DNA of 7,974 nucleotides, from the NCBI RefSeq assembly GCF_001983105.1, contig NZ_MOMC01000028.1:74102-82075 (forward strand). Reading direction: 5' to 3'. Shown here one piece after another: positions 5,174 through 7,974 of the stretch (positions are counted from its first letter, which is position 1; each line of letters opens with the position of its first letter). The DNA is from Pseudofrankia asymbiotica. GTDB lineage: Bacteria > Actinomycetota > Actinomycetes > Frankiales > Frankiaceae. The position numbers and the translations under genes were made by a program. Below the pieces are notes generated by a model. That model saw only the letters and a program-made list of their open reading frames with translations. It was not told the DNA's origin and ran no database searches.

Positions 5174-7042
5174 ATGGCCACCCGACGAACGAAAAAGCCC
5201 GTGTCCCCGGTAGCCCTCGTGGGCGCCGGGCCCCGTGACCCCGGCCTGCTGACCGTGCTGGCCGTCGAGACCCTCCAGGCCGCCGACGTCGTCGTCGCCG
5301 ACCCGGATGTCGCCCCCGGCATCCTCGAGCCGCTCACCGCCGAGGTGCTGCGGATCGGCGACCTGGACGCGCCGAAGCCGATCCGGGACGCGGAGGCCGC
5401 CACCGCGGCGGTCGTCAGCCGGGCGCGAGCCGGCGACAAGGTCGTCCGGCTCTACGCGTCCGACCCGTGGCTGACCCGGATCGGCGCGAACGACGCGCAG
5501 TCGCTGGCGAAGGCCAAGATCCCGTACAAGGTCATTCCCGGTGTCGCGACCGGCGCGGCCGTCTCCACGTACGCGGGCGTCGCCCCCGGCCTGCCGGTGA
5601 CCTTCGCCAGCACCAGCGGGGTGTTCTCATCCAGCGGAGAGCTGCCGGTCGCCTCGCCGTTCGGGCCCGACGCCGTCGGCCTCGGCTCGTCGCCGTTCGG
5701 GTCGTCGCGCGGGCTGATCGGCCGCCCGCTCGGCGGCACCCTGGGTGGTGGGCTTGGCGGCGGCCTCGGTGGCGGCCTCGGCTCCGGAAGCCTGGGCTCC
5801 GGCGGCCTGGGCGGTGGGCTTGGTGGCGGCCTGGGCGGCGGCCTTGCCATGGGCGGCGGGTTCGGTGGCCTGGGCGGCGGGACCGTCGCGGGCATGTCCG
5901 ACCTGGACTGGGCCGGCCTCGCCCAGGCCCCGGGCACACTGGTGATCACTGCGGCGCCGAGCGAGATCGGTAAGGTCGCCGCGGCGCTCGTCGAGCATGG
6001 CCGGCCGGGCGACACCCCGACGGCCGTCACGGTCGACGGCACCACCACCGACCAGCGCACCGTCAGCTCCACCCTCGACCGGATCGAGGCCGACTGCGCG
6101 CCGCTGCTGGCCAACTCGAGCCAGCCGCCGACCCAGATCGTCCTGTCGATCGGTCCCGTGGTCGCGACCCGCGCCAAGCTGTCCTGGTGGGAGACCCGCG
6201 CGCTGTTCGGCTGGACCGTCCTGGTCCCGCGGACGAAGGAGCAGGCGGCGGTCCTGTCGGACCTGCTGCGCTCGCACGGTGCGAGCCCGCTGGAGGTGCC
6301 GACGATCGCCGTCGAGCCGCCGCGGACCGCCGCCCCGATGGAGCGCGCGATCACCGGCCTGGTCTCCGGCCGTTACCAGTGGGTGGCGTTCACGTCCGTC
6401 AACGCGGTCAAAGCCGTGCAGGAGAAGGTCGAGGAGCGCAGCCTGGACGCCCGCTCGTTCGCCGGTGTGAAGGTCGCCGCGATCGGCGAGGCGACGGCGG
6501 ACGCGCTGCGGGCCTTCGGCATCAGGCCGGACCTGGTGCCCTCCGGCCAGCAGACCAGTGAGGGGCTGCTCGCCGACTGGCCGCCGTATGACAGCTCGCT
6601 GGACCTGCTCGACCGGGTGCTGCTGCCCAGGGCCGACATCGCCACCGAGATCCTGGAGGCCGGGCTCAAGGAGCGTGGCTGGCAGGTCGACGACGTCACC
6701 GCCTACCGGACGGTGCGCGCCGCGCCGCCGCCCGCGCCGATCCGCGAGGCCCTCAAGGGCGGCCGGGTCGACGCCGTGGTCTTCACCTCGTCCTCCACGG
6801 TGCGCAACCTGGTCGGCATCGCCGGCAAGCCGCACGAGACGACCGTGATCGCGTGCATCGGTCCGAAGACCGCCGAGACGGCCCAGGAGCTGGGCCTGCG
6901 GGTCGACGTGCAGGCAGCGGAGTCGACGATCCCCGCGCTGGTCGGCGCGCTCGCGGAGTTCGCCGCCGAGCACCGCGAGGAGCTGGGCAAGGTCGGCCCG
7001 CTGGCCGCCCGCCTGCCCAAGCCCCGGCGGGGCCGGCGATGA
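5174..7042 (+). CDS. hemD: Fused SUMT-like methyltransferase domain / uroporphyrinogen-III synthase
   Basis: The C-terminal half (residues about 347-600) is uroporphyrinogen-III synthase, which cyclises hydroxymethylbilane with ring D inversion. Characteristic blocks are VLVPRTKEQA (349-358), ADWPPYD (467-473), LLPRADIATEIL (483-494), DVTAYRTV (507-514) and FTSSSTVRNLVG (537-548). The N-terminal half (about 12-345) resembles the tetrapyrrole methylase (SUMT/CobA) fold, with VGAGPRDPGLLT (16-27), IPGVATGAA (121-129) and TVDGTTTDQRT (286-296). It departs from active SUMT enzymes: VRLYASDP stands where a GGDP motif is expected, and no HR follows AGV. The methyltransferase activity is therefore doubtful. 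Fusions of this kind are usual in actinomycetes. A Gly/Leu-rich block (about 185-237) interrupts the methylase half. The C-terminus is basic (KPRRGRR). hemD begins 4 bases after hemC, with no strong ribosome site. Confidence 0.93.
   Translation: MATRRTKKPVSPVALVGAGPRDPGLLTVLAVETLQAADVVVADPDVAPGILEPLTAEVLRIGDLDAPKPIRDAEAATAAVVSRARAGDKVVRLYASDPWLTRIGANDAQSLAKAKIPYKVIPGVATGAAVSTYAGVAPGLPVTFASTSGVFSSSGELPVASPFGPDAVGLGSSPFGSSRGLIGRPLGGTLGGGLGGGLGGGLGSGSLGSGGLGGGLGGGLGGGLAMGGGFGGLGGGTVAGMSDLDWAGLAQAPGTLVITAAPSEIGKVAAALVEHGRPGDTPTAVTVDGTTTDQRTVSSTLDRIEADCAPLLANSSQPPTQIVLSIGPVVATRAKLSWWETRALFGWTVLVPRTKEQAAVLSDLLRSHGASPLEVPTIAVEPPRTAAPMERAITGLVSGRYQWVAFTSVNAVKAVQEKVEERSLDARSFAGVKVAAIGEATADALRAFGIRPDLVPSGQQTSEGLLADWPPYDSSLDLLDRVLLPRADIATEILEAGLKERGWQVDDVTAYRTVRAAPPPAPIREALKGGRVDAVVFTSSSTVRNLVGIAGKPHETTVIACIGPKTAETAQELGLRVDVQAAESTIPALVGALAEFAAEHREELGKVGPLAARLPKPRRGRR
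5729..5881 (+). repeat. Gly-rich tetrapeptide repeat block within hemD
   Basis: About 50 residues are built mostly of GGGL units, encoded by a degenerate 12-base period of GGC/GGT codons. A larger duplication is visible: the 26-base segments 5741-5766 and 5807-5832 differ at two positions and are 66 bases (22 codons) apart. The frame is maintained. Confidence 0.8.
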
Positions 7043-7191
7043 ATCCTGTGGTCGCCTGCCGTCGTGCGGTTCCGGTTGGGCTGTTGGTCGGCTTCTACGG
7101 CCTCCTTGCGATCGGTTCGGGTCTGACTGTTGGGTTCCGGTCGCGTTGTGGTCGGGTCGCCTGGCGGCCGGGGGCTGGCGGATGCGAATGA
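7039..7191 (+). CDS. Doubtful 50-residue open frame overlapping the hemD stop
   Basis: An ATG at 7039 overlaps the hemD stop (ATGA) and opens a 50-codon frame ending at 7191. Residues about 11-33 (VPVGLLVGFYGLLAIGSGL and following) are hydrophobic enough for one membrane helix, followed by a basic, Gly-rich tail. Third positions are noticeably richer in A/T than in the flanking genes, and part of the frame is simply the first copy of the 38-bp repeat. It may be chance; I recognise no family. Confidence 0.15.
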   Translation: MNPVVACRRAVPVGLLVGFYGLLAIGSGLTVGFRSRCGRVAWRPGAGGCE

Positions 7192-7241
7192 GTTCCGGCC
7201 TGATGGTCGCCTGCCGTCGTGCCGTTCCGGTTGGGCTGTTG
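7049..7241 (+). repeat. 38-bp direct repeat pair (7049-7086 and 7204-7241)
   Basis: The two copies begin TGGTCGCCTGCCGTCGTG and end GTTCCGGTTGGGCTGTTG. They differ at one base (7068 G versus 7223 C). Four more bases (CCTG) match upstream if one inserted A at 7203 is allowed. The copies are 155 bases apart with 117 bases between them. The second copy ends at the ribosome binding site of hemB. Confidence 0.85.
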
Positions 7242-7245
7242 AGGG
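7241..7245 (+). promoter_or_regulatory. Ribosome binding site of hemB
   Basis: GAGGG lies 7 bases upstream of GTG 7253 and supports that start. Confidence 0.6.
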
Positions 7246-7252
7246 ACGACCG

Positions 7253-7974
7253 GTGAGCGCCGCGGCCGGGCTGGGCGGCGGCGCGGGCTTCCCGCTGGCG
7301 CGGCCGCGGCGGTTGCGGCGCACCCCCGCGCTGCGTCGCCTCGTCGCGGATGTCCGGCTGCACCCGGCGGACCTGATCCTGCCGGTGTTCGTCAAGGAGG
7401 GTGTGACCGAGCCGGTGCCGGTGACGTCCATGCCGGGCGTCGTCCAGCACACCCGCGACTCGCTGCGCAAGGCCGCCGCCCAGGCGGCCGAGGCCGGCGT
7501 CGGCGGGATCATCCTGTTCGGCGTGCCCGCGGTGAAGGACGGCCGTGGTTCCGCGGCGGACGACCCGGACGGGATCGTCCAGCTCGCGATCGCCGACCTC
7601 GTCGCCGAGGTCGGCGGATCGGTCGCGATCATGGCCGACCTCTGCCTGGACGAGTACACCGACCACGGCCACTGCGGGCTGCTCACCGAGACCGGCGACG
7701 TCGACAACGACGCCACCCTGGAGCGGTACGCCTCGATCGCGGTGGCGCAGGCGAACGCTGGTGTCGAGGTGGTCGCGCCGAGCGGGATGATGGACGGCCA
7801 GGTCGGCGCGATCCGCGCCGCCCTGGACGGCGCCGGCTACCGCGACCTGCCGATCCTGGCGTACTCGGTGAAGTACGCGTCGGCGTTCTACGGCCCGTTC
7901 CGGGAGGCCGCCGAGTGCGCGCCCCAGTTCGGCGACCGGGCGGGCTACCAGCAGGACCCGGCGCGCTCGGTCGG
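7253..7974 (+). CDS. hemB: Porphobilinogen synthase (5-aminolevulinate dehydratase), 3' end outside window
   Basis: HemB condenses two 5-aminolevulinate molecules into porphobilinogen in the cytosol. From the GTG at 7253, 240 codons are visible before the window ends; the full protein is normally about 320-340 residues. Recognisable blocks are RPRRLRRTPALRRLV (17-31), LILPVFVKEG (41-50), MPGVVQHTRDSL (60-71), LFGVPAVKD (88-96), the metal region ADLCLDEYTDHGHCGLL (128-144), VAPSGMMDGQVGAIR (174-188) and AYSVKYASAFYGPFR (203-217). The last contains Lys207, equivalent to the first active-site lysine. The Schiff-base lysine lies beyond the edge. The metal loop is a hybrid: Cys131 and Cys141 are kept, but Asp133 replaces the middle cysteine of three-cysteine zinc enzymes. 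hemB is in the operon's direction but 210 bases after hemD, behind a repeat-bearing spacer. Confidence 0.95.
   Translation, partial: MSAAAGLGGGAGFPLARPRRLRRTPALRRLVADVRLHPADLILPVFVKEGVTEPVPVTSMPGVVQHTRDSLRKAAAQAAEAGVGGIILFGVPAVKDGRGSAADDPDGIVQLAIADLVAEVGGSVAIMADLCLDEYTDHGHCGLLTETGDVDNDATLERYASIAVAQANAGVEVVAPSGMMDGQVGAIRAALDGAGYRDLPILAYSVKYASAFYGPFREAAECAPQFGDRAGYQQDPARSV

Larger units (their letters stand above)
7043..7252. other. Spacer between hemD and hemB carrying direct repeats
   Basis: This 210-base gap breaks the tight packing of the operon. It contains a 38-bp direct repeat (separate entry), further partial copies of its GTTCCGG core at 7134 and 7192, and a short open frame from 7039 to 7191 with weak coding character. 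I find no convincing promoter or T-tailed terminator, so hemB may still be read through from upstream. Confidence 0.6.

Noticed and set aside
5729..5881. Gly-rich repeat as a CRISPR-like array or a PE_PGRS-type protein
   Set aside because: The repeats are contiguous with no unique spacers, and the block is an in-frame insert within a HemD fusion, with no PE domain.
7021..7033. GCCCC-GGC-GGGGC hairpin at the end of hemD as a terminator
   Set aside because: The stem is only 5 bp, it lies inside the last hemD codons, and no T-run follows.
5627..7672. 681-codon open frame on the minus strand opposite hemD and hemB
   Set aside because: Its product is a Arg/Asp/Gly-rich sequence with no recognisable domain. 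It lies antisense to two well-identified genes, and such long antisense frames are expected in GC-rich DNA.

Overview
The window is a GC-rich actinobacterial chromosome segment carrying the start of a tetrapyrrole (heme/siroheme) biosynthesis operon together with its redox regulator. The evidence for an actinomycete is: strong G/C preference at third codon positions; GTG and TTG starts; a Rex-type repressor directly ahead of hemA and hemC; and a HemD fused to a methyltransferase-like domain. Gene order and the many low-complexity inserts would fit Frankia or a relative, but the genus is inference.

Layout. Positions 1-498 (minus strand) hold most of a HAD-IB phosphatase-like gene that runs off the left edge. 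Positions 499-852 are a divergent spacer with several perfect inverted repeats. Positions 853-1146 encode a small glutaredoxin-like protein with a CxxC motif. Positions 1147-1451 are the rex leader, with a strong candidate Rex operator lying on a -35/-10 promoter and a separate 17-bp palindrome. Then come rex (1452-2504), hemA (2501-4021), hemC (4018-5169) and hemD (5174-7042). They are packed with 4-base stop/start overlaps or a 4-base gap, so they are very probably one transcription unit. A 210-base spacer containing a 38-bp direct repeat follows, then hemB (7253 onward), which runs off the right edge.

How the genes work together. HemA reduces glutamyl-tRNA to glutamate-1-semialdehyde. HemB condenses two 5-aminolevulinate molecules to porphobilinogen. 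HemC polymerises four porphobilinogens to hydroxymethylbilane, and HemD closes and inverts ring D to give uroporphyrinogen III. The aminotransferase HemL is not in the window. Rex senses NADH/NAD+ and probably represses its own operon, linking heme supply to respiratory state.

The pathway itself is ordinary. The unusual aspect is that all four operon proteins from Rex to HemD carry lineage-specific low-complexity additions: a 131-residue Rex tail, a roughly 75-residue HemA linker, a roughly 40-residue HemC linker and a roughly 50-residue Gly-rich HemD block. The underlying DNA holds tandem duplications or perfect hairpins. I see no CRISPR array, insertion sequence, tRNA, rRNA or convincing new defence or mobile system.
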